NCBI GenBank assembly: GCA_019925095.2
Contig: CM034402.1
Span: 5,343,501 to 5,407,500 of the forward strand
DNA: 64,000 nucleotides
Source of the DNA: Dendrolimus kikuchii
Lineage: Eukaryota > Arthropoda > Insecta > Lepidoptera > Lasiocampidae
Reading direction: 5' to 3'
Below, piece by piece: positions 10,967-25,900 of the stretch; the first letter of the stretch is position 1; every line of letters begins with the position of its first letter. The notes below the pieces were generated by a model. The model was given only the letters and a program-made list of their open reading frames with translations, ran no database searches and had not been told where the DNA came from. A program made the position numbers and the translations under genes.

Positions 10967-13900
10967 CATACCTAGTCTCAGACAAATCGGTCCAGTAGTT
11001 TTTCCGTGAAAACGGAACAGACAGACTGACAGACAGAGTTACTTTCACATGTATAATATTAATAGGGATAACTAGCTAACCCGGCAAACGTTGTTCTGCA
11101 ATAAAAAAAACACCATAGGGGCGTGAAAAATACTTTACGACCTATTCTCATAGGTACCAAATATCCAAAAAAAAATCACTAAAATCGGTGAAGCCGTTTC
11201 GGAGGAGTTTGACCACAAACACCGTGACACAAGATTTTTATGTGTTACCCCGCAAGGGAACTGGCGTGAAGTTATGTAGATGTATATTACATATATACAT
11301 ACATAACTTCACGCCATTTAGGCACGAACAAAGAGCTTTGCCTGATGGTCTTTGATGAGCCCCAGCTCCAAGAATGTCGTCTTCGGGTGCTGGCCTTCCA
11401 CGACTTCTGCATGTATGTATATACCTGTATTAATTTATTCCTGCATAATTGCTAAGGCCAAAACTTATATCGATCCATGTACGTAATAATGCCTAACTTT
11501 GCCAATGCGGTGGCCAAAACTTCTTAAAAAAAGTCGGTGCGAAGTAAAACGTAATAATTACTATTATATTTTGCAAAATTGTTGATGTTTTTTATGTTTT
11601 ACTTGGCACGTACTTCAACATGTTGAAAATGTTTATGTCTTGCTTTTTAGTTCGGTTTTGATTTTTGGTTTTTTTATTTTCTATTTTTTAATTACTCAAA
11701 TACTTGAATATAATAATAACAGCCCATAAATGTCCCAGTGCTGGGCTCGGGCCTCTCGTTATAAGCAACGGACAGTATTCCCGCCACGCTTGTCCAAGGC
11801 GCTTGGCAGGCTTGACACATCGGTTATCTCGATGGGCAGGTTACACCACGATGTTTTCCTTCACCGTTGTTAGCACTTGGCAATTATAACAATATGCACA
11901 TTAGGTCAGAAAAATGCTTAAGCGGTGCATGCGTTCCGGCCAGGATCCAACCCGCGCCCTTTGAGTTTGGGACGCGTACGCTAGCCATTACGCTACCACG
12001 ACTACTTGAATAGCTTTAGAAAATAAAATAAAACGCCCAGAGGAAAAAGACTTCTTCCTTCATTTGTAGCTAACAGAGAATTATGGTGAATACAAAAACG
12101 GTGCATTAATATTTTAAGCGCCTGTAGAAATTCTACTGTTGTTGAAATTGCCTGTAGACTTTTCTCTTTCGATGAGTGTAGGCGCTCTTCAACAATGGTT
12201 GCTCCGATTACCCTGGGATCCCTTAATCAGTTCCTAACTTAGTAACAATGGGACCATCTCAGGAGTATTCTAATTCGATAGAAAAAAAATCGGTCCACAA
12301 TTGACAATCGCGTAACAAACACACAAAAAACAACATGCAGTTGGATTGTGAACCTCCTCGTTTGTGAAGTCAGTTAAAAATGTGGTAATACGCGAGTGAG
12401 ATTCAACTGTATAAGTAGGTAGGCAACTCTTTTAGTGGTTTACCAATATCATTAGTATTCTGGACGTCTAAAACCAAATGTAATAATAACAAGCTAAGGG
12501 CTTCCATGAACGATACAGCTTACAGCCTAGCGTTATTTCATAAACAAATAACTACCACAAAAGCCTTATTAATGTTATTTACCAGCAGAGCAGCGTTGAA
12601 TATTTAACGCTGGAACAAATGTTTACACCGCAGACTCGTTGCTGGCGAATTAAATGCTTGCCTCACTCGATATTGCAGAATTGAAAGAAGTGATGGTTCA
12701 ATGATTGTTGTATCTATTTTTTTTAGTGTATATTTTTAACCAACTTAAAAAAAGGGAGGTTCTCAATTCAACGTGTAAATATTTTTATGTAACATTCAGT
12801 CATAACTTTTATTTCTAAACCGATTTTGATCATTTTATTTGCGTTAGACTCACTAAAGCTTCAAAACAGTGATACATAATTTTTATTGCTATTGGACTTT
12901 GGGTTCCTAAAATATAGTAGAGAATACATTAAATTTAGACAGAAAATATGTAGTATTGCAGTTTTTTGACAATAACTTTTTTGTTTCTGAAACGAGTTTG
13001 ATCATTCTTTTTACGTTGAATTCTTCAGTACAGCTTAAGAATAATTTCAAAACAAAAACAAATTTGCAAAATATACTAATTTTATGTTTTAATTCGCGCG
13101 GCAGATGTAGAAAATAATATTTTTTTGTTTTTCAGTTACTCTTGAATCGGGTTTTTTTTTTTATATCTACTAAGACGGACACACCATGATCAAACATCAG
13201 GAGTGTTAAAGAGGTAGAAAGCATCTCAAATAAACGTGCATGTATGAAGAGGTTAATGAAAGTAAATAAAGCGAAAGTTGTTTGTCAGGGTCGTCACAAG
13301 TGAAGATCCATAGTATCTGCCTACCCCCATGGATAACAGGCGTGATAGTAGCATGTATGTATGTATGTACAAAACAAAACGGCTTACTATCAAACGCCTC
13401 GCCATTTTTTGTTTTTGTTACGTAATTCGAGGAAAAGCGTTTTAGAAAGAAAGAAAGAAAACGACTTTATTTTTTTAATTCAATGATATTTGAAGAAACA
13501 AATTATAGTAAAGGTCATTGAGACCACGTACGCATTTTCAGCAAATCCGCTTTGCACTCAGCTTATTGCTGTATCGAAATTTTATCCTACAAAAATTACA
13601 AAAATAAATATGGGTATTTATTTAGAACTAGCGGCCCCGGCAGACGTTGTCTTGCTTTGAAAAAATAAAAATCTACGATCCGATCCCAGCGCCACCTACT
13701 GGTTCCAATTGTGGATTTAAACCATCCGGGGACTCACTCAAACACAAAAACAAAATCACCAAAATCGGTCCAGGTGATTAGGAGGATTCTAGAACCCGAT
13801 CTCAACGCCAACTACCGGTTCTAATTGCGAATCTAAACCATCCGGGAACCCACTCAAACACATAAAAACAAAATCACCAAAATTGCTCCAGGTAATTAAG

Positions 13901-16900
13901 AAGATTCTAGAACCCGATCTCAGCGCCACCTACCGGTTCTAATTGCGAATCTAAACCATCCGGAAACCCACTCAAACACACAAAAAAAAAATCACCAAAG
14001 TCGGTCCAGGTGATTAGGAGGATTCTAGAACCCGATTTCAGCGCCACCTACCGGATCCAACGGGATAAAAAGTATCCTATGTCCATCTCCTGGTTCTAAT
14101 CTAGCTCCTCACCGATTCAGCCAAATCGTTTCAGGCATTCTTGAGTTATAAATAGTGTAACTAACACGACTTTCTTTTATATATATATAGATTATTTATT
14201 TATTGGTATAAATTAAAAAAAACATTTAATTTCTCTGTACGAATCTCTGTAGAAATAATAAAGTAAAATAAGTAAATGCTAGTATAAAATTAAGGTTAAG
14301 CTGGGAGTTAGCTTTATAACCTAAATCAAATGAGGTTTTAACTTAGCTCGGCCTTTTTACTGGCCACTAAAACAGTTCTTAAACTCGGTACGAAGGCATT
14401 TAATCGTTAATTACGAACATTATAAAGATATTGCTTCATGTTTTCGTATAAATCTACTTTCTATGTCTTTAGTTAGGACAAAATTAGTAAACCTCACGCT
14501 GATAAAACTTTTGGTGGAAACTTGACACATCCTTTTTGCTGGAAGCAAATTCATTTTTTTTACAATTTCAGTATTATAACGCTGTAGTGGTGTATAAGAG
14601 TACATGTCGCCAATGTACATTTTGCTTATTGAGAAAAATTACTGTGATATATATGAAACGATGGACAAACAATGAACGAACATAAATATTGTTACGAGTT
14701 GTAGGACTCGAATTAAAATGCCGTTGGAATGATTACAGAGTTTATTAGAACTATACAAACACGTATACTACAGCTACAAATATAGCTGAACTGAATCACT
14801 AAATAGATTACCGAATGTACACAAGTATTACTTCGCTTGTGGTTATCGCTAGACTGCCTCGTCCAACAATCGAGGCATTGCTTTATACTGCACGGATGCA
14901 ATATGTCTGCTCGGCCGCGTGACCGTATTTCCGAGAATCACACCTAGCTAATGACTGCCATAAAACAATACACAATGGACTGTTATTCTAATTACAAATT
15001 TTAAACACAAAGTAAACAAAGGAAGTCCAAACGCCGAAAAGGTAATAAAATATGTTTCTACAGGGCTGCAGGTGTGAATTTGCCTTTGTCGGCACCTCAG
15101 TCGTAACAATATAATGATTTAACAAGGATTTCAATTTGCCACAATGCCCACGTAATTATAAATATCAAATTAAAAACAGTTTAGACGTAGTTTTAATCTA
15201 TTGACAATCATTTAACCAGCTATCTAATGACATATAAAATATAATATGTCCATTTTTGACTTGTGCGATATTGTTACTTAAGCGACGTATGGTAGAATAC
15301 AATATAAGTAAGTTAAGTTATCTTTTATTGTATTAGTTTGTAAAGTCATTCTAACATATATTTTTATTATATTAATGTTAAAGTGATTGACTTAACCTTT
15401 ACTATAAGAATATTCCCTCTGTAATGTACCAATATAAAGGAACGAAGAATACCCAATATACCGGTGCAAACCAGTTAATACCCGATAATACCGGTTGGGC
15501 CATTAATTTTGTGAGCGCATCAAGCTGTCGCCGCCATATTGAGTAACGAGCACCAATCGGGAGTCTTCGTTGAGAATTTTAAATTTCGAACGCGTAAATA
15601 CGGATATGCGACACACTAATTAAGCCTTTGGGAATTAATTGGTCGTGTTGTTTACACTTTTGAATGTAGACTCTGCTTTATGGACATATGAAATTGGCAC
15701 AAATTTTAACGCAACACATTATATGATTATTTCATTATGTACATTGTTTTTCCTTAGAAAATTATTTTCGTATTGTAATGAATTATACTATTTACTGGTG
15801 TCTAAATATTTTAGACAACTTAAGCCACACCTAAAGTTAGATATTACAGTAGAACACGTTTTATATTAATCGTCTAAAGACACAGTTCAATTAAAATGTT
15901 ATCCAGAAATTTATCTTCTAAGAAAAAACAAAGTATATCTATCTATGTATGTATACATAATATATACAGATAAATAAAATGTAAGTGTCTGTTTCTAATC
16001 TATACCTAATATTGTAAAATTCTAAACATGTCGGTACATTGAAGCTATTTAAAATAAATTACTGCAGTACATTATATAAACGATGGAGAATACGATGCAT
16101 TTTTTAAGATTTCTCGTCTATTTGTTTGTGTAACTGTTTGTCTGTTTGTTTGAGATTCACGTAAAAACTACTGAGCCGATTTCGATATAGTTTTCGCTGA
16201 TCGATAGTGGCTTAAAATCTGCATTACATTATATCCCGAGAATCCTACGGGAATCTTCTTGGGAGGGGTAATAAGATGGCCAGATCGAAAAAAAATTGAT
16301 TCCGATGCGAAATTTTCACTGATCGATATAAGTCCACGACTTCGTCCACATTGGACAGGTAACAAGGATTACAGTTATTCTGCCGATATCTAAAATCAAA
16401 GGTTATTTCCAGCAGGACAATAGATTTTTTTAGTATGAAGTGGACGGAATGGAATTTGCTGTCGAACAGCGAAAACCGCATCGAAATCGGCACAGTAGTT
16501 TTTACGTGAATCCTGAACAAACAGACAATCAGACGAGAAATCTTTAAAAAAATCATCGTGCTCTCCATCGTTTATATAGTCTATTCCAGCTTTTTTTTAA
16601 ATAGCTTCAATATACAGATACGGCATATTTAGAATTTTATAATATAATTATATATAAACATATATATATATATATATAATAATATTATAAAATTAATAAA
16701 AATATATAGTTAATTTTTGAAAATCTAGACACACAAAAGTCAGTACAATTATATAGAGTTACGTCAAAATAAAAGAAAAAAATATCTTACCTCATTTCCA
16801 ATTCGTTTGTGTATCCATTAGATACGAAGGTGTCATCATAGTCTGGTAGGGAGTACTTCGTCCTCCTCATCATGAGCAGTTTGGGCATCAGCTGAAGGAA

Positions 16901-19900
16901 TAGCTTCTTCATCCAGGGTGACATGGTGTGCGTTGACGGAGACCTGAGCATACATGAACATTAAATGCTTACTGCAAACAGTCACATGTGCTCATGTAGA
17001 GACATGCTGGAATCACTCTCCTGATTACAGCTCTTAGGGCTTGTGTCATACCACGCCCTCACAGAACATCGGCGTGTTACGGTACGGTTAGCCTTGATCT
17101 AATCCACTTCCAATTTAATCCAATCACTGTATCCATCTCTCCCTTTTATTTTTATTGACGCGGGAGAATGTCTTTTCTTGCGACATCATCCTCGGGCTTG
17201 GAAGAAGGCTTTAAACCGAGGGCTGTCTGGGACTCTTGAACGGCCGTATTCCCCCACCCAGGCCTCCGAGAGGAGGACAGGGCGATGTCAACCGCCAAAC
17301 TACTCACTAAACCTAATCTACGCCCCTCTCTTATACGCTTTTACCTAGTAGTTCATAGACACTACATTTGTGGCACACCAACTCTTAGCTTCTCACTTAG
17401 GGTACCCTCTTTATCAATCCTATCCATCTCCTCTATCTCATAAATCTTATATCACAACGACTACGCTCGCGAACTGCGATTTTTTTCGTACCATTTGTTT
17501 GCGAGCGTTACAATCATAAACTCAAGTGGAACGGGTTATAGAGCTTTTATGTCATTAACGACGTAATACACAAATGTCATTGGTTGATTTGAAAATCGCA
17601 CCTTTGTCAAGGTATCGATAGACAGAATTAATGCTCTGTGGCCAATGCCCACTCCGACCCACCGCTTGATACGGGTCGCTGTGAGCGCTGTGTATACGAA
17701 AATCATGACGTCACTTGTGACGTTTTCGCCACGACCATAACGACCATGGTCGCTATGTGGAACGTCTGAAGAAGCATTTTGGACGTTGTGAGCTACAAGA
17801 GGAACACACCCAATATGGCAACGAGCTGAGGGCGCGCGCTGCCGAATGGGAGCGGGTGTTTTGAATGCAGAAAAGGGCCGTGCGTGCTATTCTGAAGGTT
17901 ACCTAGCACCCCATTTCAAAAAATTCGAAATTCTAACTACCTTGCCTATTAATATATCAAGCACCCATATACGTCAGCACCAATGATTCCGTATATATGA
18001 AGCATAGGAATATTCACTCGTATGAAACTCGGAACAGACATAGGATTGCGCCGTATGCTAAAGGTCCCAACATATAATATATAACAAACTACCGAAAATT
18101 ATTATAACCTATAATTATCCTGGTGCATGGTGGCGTGTATCGACGTGGTCGAAATATTATCACACGTTTGTGGATAAAGTAGTAAATAAAATCAGCTCAA
18201 ATGTAATAAAACTACTACTACTTTATTATGTATACTTTTTTATTGCTGGAGTGCAGCATACAGGCTGACGGCCCAACTGTGATGGAAAGTGGTTACCGTC
18301 GCTTATAAACATTTGTAACACTGGGTATTACCAATGTGCTGCCATACGCGTAGATGGGACTGGAACATCCCTGGAAATATCATGACTCTAATATTCACAG
18401 TGCATACAAAGAAAGGTTGCTCTAACCGAAATCGGTTTAGAGAATAGTAATATCAGCCCATAAAGGCGCACTGCTGGGCTCAGGCCTCCCATTTATAAGG
18501 TAACGGACAGTATACCCGCCACGCTTGTCTAAGGCGGATTGACCAATTGGTTATCTCGCTGTGCAGGTTCCATCACGATGTGTTTCTTCACCGTTAGCAC
18601 GTAGTAATTGTAAATATACACATTAGATCATAAAACTGCATAAATAGGGCTTGCTCTCTGGCCAGGATTCGAACCCAAGCAAGTTTATAATAAGGGAGCC
18701 CAAGATGCTAAATGTGGAGTTACTCGAGCGTCGCGAGGACCTTTTAGATTGTGAAGATTAGATGCTAAAAAGAAAAAAAGGTTATATGATGAATGCCCTT
18801 TCACTGGTCGGGGGAGCATGTACAGGTTTTCAAAAAAAAGAGTCGCACAGAAATACTCAAGCGCGTCAGATATTCAAAAGGGATGTTAAATAAATCGTAA
18901 ACTCTTATTCAAAAGACTGACGATTTGGACGCGACCAAAAGTCATGGCCGATTTTTGAAAATGCAAAAAAAAACGAAACATTGAAATACTCGAGCGCGTC
19001 AGATTAATATTCAGACGGTTCAGCTTTATTTCCTTGTCGTGCTGATCCATAATTTGTCAATTATGTGGAGGAATTTCCTTATTCTGACGGTTTAAATAAA
19101 ATAGAAAATTAAAAATACACCCACCCTCTATGAAGGGTTCATATATGGTGGAGGTACATAATAAGGTGCAAGGTTTCTCCCCTTATATTATTCTGCCACG
19201 CTCGAGTAAATCCCAAAATCCCCGCTTGGTCTCCCCTACTATTAGTTTGGGACGCGAGTGCGCTAAGTAAGCTACTATGGCGTGTATAAGAATAATAGAC
19301 TAGTAATAGACAATAGTAATCAAGACAAAATACTATATGGTAACATAATATCCGTGATATACAAGCCGTGGTAGCGTAATGGCTAGCGCACGCGTCCCAA
19401 ACTCAAAGGGCGCGGGTTCGATAATGGCCGGAACGCATGCACCACTTAGTCAGTTTTCTGATCTAATGTGCATATTGTTACAATTACCACGTGGTAACAA
19501 CGGTGCAGGAAAACATTGTGATGCAACCTGCACATCGAGATGATCGATGTGTCAAACCTGCAAAGCCGCCTTGGACAAGCGTGGCGGGTATACTGTCCGT
19601 TTCCCCTATAATGGGAGGCTAGAGTCCAGCTGTGTGACGTTTATGGGCTGATATTATTATTATATGACATAATATTTTCATTTATTAATATAAGTAGTAT
19701 TTATTATCTGCGGAGTGACGCTCGCGGACCGCGTTCGTAATACCGAAGTAAGAAAGAGAGTTGGTCTGAAAGAGAGTGTCGGGATGAAGGTAAGGAAAGG
19801 AATGCTCCAGTGGTTCGGGCATGTGGAAAGAATGCATGATGAAAGAATGACTAAACAGATATACGATGCAAAAGTAGATGGATGCAGAAGTCGTGGAAGG

Positions 19901-22900
19901 CCACGACACACCTTCCATGATCAAATTGATCGTGTACTAGCGGAGGGTGATGTCAGGAGCCTTAAGAACAGACGAGTGTGCATGACAAGAGTTATGAATG
20001 TCAAAGAAGCAAGTGAGGTGTGTAAAAATGGGCCTAAATGGCGCTCTGTTGTTCGTGCCTACCCCGCAAGGGAACTGGCGTGAAGTTATGTATGTATGTA
20101 TGTTATTACAAAACAAAATGGTTAAAAACATTACGATCTGTGCTTGTAAAAAATTTCAAAACTTTTCCACCGAACATAGGAATTAAATCTAACAGCTTTG
20201 GAATGTAGTTGCAAAATTCTGATTGCAGTTACCTACATTCACGCTCAAACTTCTACAGTCGAGGGGGATATTAACGTGTTTCAACACAAAGCCCCCATAC
20301 ATTAGCCTCCAAAAAGCATTCCGGATCCGCATCCGCTCGCACACTTCTATTAAAGTAATGACGAAATAACAATGAAATGGGGAGATTTATACAGAGCTCG
20401 GCGTTTACACAGAAACCGTTTTAGTATACTACGATGCCATGCTTGAACACGGTTAATTTTTATTAGTCCAAGCCAGGGTTATACCTGGGACAGGCGATTT
20501 TCACGCGGCAATGTAAATATTGTGTTTGAGAATCACGAAGGTTTTTTGGAGTTTATTCCTTATGTATCGATTTTTATATTAGGTTGGGGAAAAAGTTTCT
20601 TCGCATTTTATATAAAAATTCAAAAGGTTTTTTTATAAAGTTTATTTAAATTTGAGTAAAGTATGTAGTTGTTGGATAACTTTTTGCCATCTTGTAGGTA
20701 GGGACGTGATCCCATTGCTATAAAAATTTTGGGGTTTCTAATCAAAAAACTGCGACAAGTGGTTTTGGCAGTCCTCTCGTGATGTTATTCTGACACTGCC
20801 TAAGGAATTCTACAGAGACCGAAACAGGTGAAAATCTGAAGGTGCAAGGTCAGGACTATACGACTATACTATTATAATGCCTCCAGTAAAGAATTTGTAT
20901 GAAGAGTGAAATAATGCAAGCGTCATTCAAAATCGTTATGTTTTTTTTCTTTTAAACCATCCTAATGCTTCTATTTATTTTTATATACTATGTAATTTTT
21001 ATCGAATATCTATGGTACATAAGCTTTCTTTACGTCAATAAGAAGACAACAAGGTATGAAATCATGTGACCAAATTAATGTTAAGCTTTCTACCCTTGCG
21101 GGACCAGAGAAAGCATATTATTTCCCGCGGTTGGGCGGCCTGTCGTAAGAGGTGACAAAACAACCCACAGCTAGGTGGTAGGAGATCTAACCATCCGAAT
21201 GGCTACCACTCTTGGTCCAGAATATATCGCCATAACAACCTTGAGTTGTGTTCCAGCATTAGAGACCAAGTCCAGTCTTCCCTTCGAGTGTTCGGTGTTG
21301 TAAGTGTACATAATGCGATGGCCACCACTTTCCATCAGGTGGGTCTTTATCTGTACTTTAACAAAAAAAGTGAAAATTTGATAGATACAAAAATGGATCT
21401 TTGTAATATTATTGTTGTGAATCATAAAATAGAGTTTCCAATTCTGGCAATTTAATACTTTAAAATTTTGGTAACGCGAGTGAGGTGGTTTTAGGTTGAC
21501 CCCTAACATTTTCTAACAAATCAAATTTTGTTATGATTATACTGTTAAATTAAAAATACCTACTGTCCATGAATTTTATAATGGACCAACTTGTACGGTA
21601 GTTACTTTTTAAATGCTTTATTACGACCTTGTAAACAACTAATCACAATTGTATACACAGCCATATTGAACTTATTTTTGCAATGTTTAATTTGCAACAA
21701 TTTATTTTTGCAATCTACATATATAAAGCGGCAGCTTGTCTTAAAATTAATTCTAGCTATATTAGCCATTGTCACCTTGTTTGAAATTCTTAATAATATA
21801 CAAGAGCTTATCCTTAAACCTCGTAACTTAGTAAAACTTGTTCGCTTTGTATTAAACTAAGTAGTTTGCATTGTTTCAGATGTAGTCCCAACAGGAAACT
21901 ATTGAAACTCGGAATACGATAAAACAGCATAACAGCTTCGGGGTATATAAATAACATTTGAATGTAATTGTGATGTTATTGGGAACATAGTTGTAAGTGT
22001 AGTCTAAAGTGTCTTTGGTTTGTTATTCAGAATGATAATATTAATACGCGAAGCAAAAACTTTGTACCCCTTTTTACGAAAATTGAGCGGACGGAGGAGT
22101 ATGAAATTTCGCACACTTATCTATACTAATATTATAAAGAGGTAAAGTTTATAAGTTTGTGACGTTGTAGGGGGTAATCTCTGAATCTACTGAACCGATT
22201 TAAAAAAATATTTTACTGTTTGAAAGCTACGTTAACAGGGAGTGTCATAGGCTATATAACATGACTCTATATACCACGGGAGCGGGACAGAGCGCAGGTG
22301 AAACCGCGCCGGGCCGCTAGTAGTTTATATAGAGAAGGAGTGCAGAATGCTATATTTTTTTTAAATTATGCATAAAAATACATTAAATCAATAAAAAAAA
22401 CCATTACACACACTACCATGTGTTTGACACACACACGCATATATACTATTTTGTTTATTGTTGAAGTCAAATTAACAGTGTTGCCTTAGCGAAATCTGTG
22501 ATTATAGTAGTATATATAGTCTTTAACAACAGAAACTTAATAATGTTCAACTAGACCCCTAACATTTTCTAACAAATCAAATTTTGTTATGATTATACTG
22601 TTAAATTAAAAATACCTACTGTCCATGAATTTTATAATGGACAGTAGGTTCCATTTTAAAAAAAATATAATACTTATAAATAATAACTAACTCATTACTA
22701 TAACAATCCAAAAATAATGTTCAAACTTATAATTTAAATTAATTATGGTCGAATTTCGACCACTGGGCGATTTAGTAAGGTTATGTAATACAGGCGCCCA
22801 GTTACTACTACGAGGTAGTAATAGTAACTACTACAGTTACTACTACTACCTCGTCAAAATCGCCGGACACTTTCGTCTCAATCGTAAACTTACTTGATTT

Positions 22901-25900
22901 TACTTACAACGAAAACTCGCGAAATTACTGTTTCAAATTTGGATAGCTTTAGAATATTAAATTCAGCTAACCCCATTTCTGCTAATGGCAACTATCACCA
23001 ATTTTTTTCTACTATTACTCTTACGATATGGAGAAGATATTGAGGATTTAGTAGAATAGGAATTGTGATCACTATCGCAATGAAATCGTACTTTAAATAT
23101 CTTAGCAGTGCCAAGATATTGAGAGCAGAATGGGGCCCTGGTAGCTTGTTTTCATAGAGGTGCATTCATAAATCGCATTCATTGTTACCATGTCACTGCG
23201 ATAGCAGAACAAAGGTATGTGAAATACGAGTGACGATGGCCGAATGCTGTTTTTTGAATCAATGCAACTGGTTTTTGATACGTATTCAATATTCATTGAT
23301 ATTCTTTTGTGTATTTTAATAGAGTTCTGTTTCAGTGGGCTCAGAAATAAAATAGTATTGTAAAGTAATATCAGACGATTCAGATTGTTGGATTACACAT
23401 CGCTAATTGATGTTCAAATTTCCTCGCGATGTTTTCCGATAACGTCAGCAGGTAGTGATTGTGAAAATAATTAAAATCACGAACAAAAACATTATCCGTA
23501 AAAAGTCAGACGCATCTTTGCGAAGCTTACTCCAAACCTTACTGAAAAACTTAATGTATTTAGAGAGAAAGCATTCACATAGGTTACATTGCATTAAATT
23601 TTTATCTAGGCGTTATTCACCCCTCCAAATTCCGACTATCCCAATAAACTATACCATTTTCGAGAACATATTATTTATCAAATTTCAGCAAAAACTGTCT
23701 CGCAGTTTTTTCGTGAAAGCGTAACAGAGAGACAGCCAGGCTATCAGACAAAGTTACTTTGGCATTTGTAAAATTAGATCTCACGGTTTAAAACCCGCGA
23801 TAAAAAATAGAACTAATCACACAGATGACCTCAGCCACGTTGTTATGTTGTTTTTATTAAGTCCTAAAGGTCCCAGCAGATATTGTCCTGCCCTGTAAAA
23901 ATTAAAATCTGGGATCCGATCCCAGCGCCACCTACGTGTTCTAATTGTGAACACACACAAAATTTCATAAAAATCGATAAAGTCGTTCTCAAGTTATGCG
24001 CGTACATACATTTCTGCAAATCATTTTAATGTATATATAGTTTATTTTTTGCGAGATTTATTTATGTAGAATTTATTTATTGTCTTGGACAATACCTAAT
24101 TAACAATAAACTGAATTATAAATAAATTAAACTATACAATAAATTAAACTAAAAATAAACTATATATACAAACTAAAATTAAAGTATAAAATCTAGTACC
24201 AGACCGCTGTCAGTCGGAAACGTGCCCAAAACACTGGCCACATTGCCTCGCTGAATAGCAACGCTAATGCGTTTCCCGAGGTATAAACCAGTCTTTTGAT
24301 TTTAATTTAAATTTTACATTATTTCATTATTATATTAATAATAGATATATAATATTATAAAATCGGAATCTTTCTAAAATTATTTTATCTTTCTAACATT
24401 CCGTTGGGCGACAATAGCGGCACGTCTGCAAGACTTAAACCGTGAGACAGAGTCTAGTGTGGATATATAGACGAATTTAAAACATCCCTTATTTCCAAGT
24501 AGAGTAAACAGTTAACAGAGATAAAAAATGAATACTCGATTATAAAAGTAGAATTTGAGGCATCCTCCAGTCTCAGGCAACTGTCTCGGTCATCTGTCTC
24601 AATCGACAGTTTCGGTCGCATATCTCGGTCGAAGGCCTCAGTCAATTTTAAAATTGTTGTTTGTAATAAAGAAGACAGCTATATATTCATTCAAGTGCTA
24701 CACTAGTCCATTGCGTCGTATAGTAGAGTAAATAAAAGCAAGGACGTAAATCACTTTTATAGCTGCGTTGATAACAGAATAATAGTGTGTGAAATATGGC
24801 TAGTGTTGGGCCACTCGATTCAAGAATGCACTTTGTTCAAACAACGCAGCTTCCATACATAGTTTACTCACGAGTACAGAGCAGCTAGAAATACTTACTT
24901 TGTAAAATATAGATAGTTTTGAACAATTATTCGAGCATTTTGATGTTAATTGCTATTATTTATTATATACATCTGACCAAAAGTCGAAAAGACCTGTAAT
25001 CGTAAGTCATCAAGTGAGCCGTTAGTCTATCTGGCGGCCCACTTTATCGATAGCGGTTACCGTTGCCTATGGTCAAGTTGTATGACACAATTTTTGAAGA
25101 ATTCTATATCGTAGCGTCAGGGGAAAGCCTCAGCTGGGAGCTCATTCCAAATTCCCACGGTGCGCAAGAGAAACATTCTGAAGAACCGTTGCTTACATCA
25201 ATTAAATGGCTCAAGGAAGTGTATTTTCACAATAAAAAATCTATTAAAAACAAAATTAGATTGTATATAAATTAATCTCAACTATAAATAAAACTATAGC
25301 TACAAAATAACATAAATATGTAAGTAAAACTTGTCTCCAAATCGCTTTTACCGTGTGGCATTCCCAAAATGCTGATATTGTGTACTAGTTACTGGTTTTA
25401 AAACGAAAGCTTTTTAAAATCGTTATAATTATCCGTCTATCTGTCTGTTTTAGTATATCAGAGTTAAAATTAAAAATATTTTTAGTGTACAACGTAGACA
25501 AAAGGGGTATATTCGGACATTTATTTAAAATGACAATGATGTTTCTTAGTAACCTCATTATTTTAATTTCTAGGAACAGTACAGTTCAATAAGTTTTCCG
25601 AGCCACGGTCTCCACCACAGGAGTCGTTTATTCCATCGGCCATCCTTTGTGTAATTCGTCTGCGATTCGTTCATTAGAGCCATCTGTCAACCGACCAGCA
25701 CCGAATCTCCTCGCTCGCAGTCCACGCGCGGACGCTGAATTAACCACTCAATGACAACTCGCTCCTTAGAGTGATTTACGTATAGACCAATGGCTGACAG
25801 ACTACTCGACAATTCGTGGATCACGCCGTGTTCACTTGTACATCTCGCAAGGTTCACTAGGTGATAAGCGCGGTGTCCATCCGATGAAGGCGGTGTTTGT

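Noticed and set aside
10587..11048. 153-codon minus-strand frame
   Set aside because: Mostly Ile-Tyr repeats from the TA microsatellite, flanked by transposon sequence.
12121..12330. Open minus-strand frame as the missing nAChR loop exon
   Set aside because: No similarity to the expected loop sequence; the text matches a LINE-type repeat and splice sites are poor.
13681..14055. CRISPR-like array
   Set aside because: Units are contiguous ~117-bp tandem repeats without unique spacers, in an animal genome.
15639..15869. 76-codon hydrophobic plus-strand frame as a chemoreceptor exon
   Set aside because: No receptor motif, no splice acceptor or donor, AT-driven composition.
19380..19430. Possible functional tRNA at the SINE head
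   Set aside because: Arms do not pair as in a tRNA and the sequence continues into a repeated SINE body.
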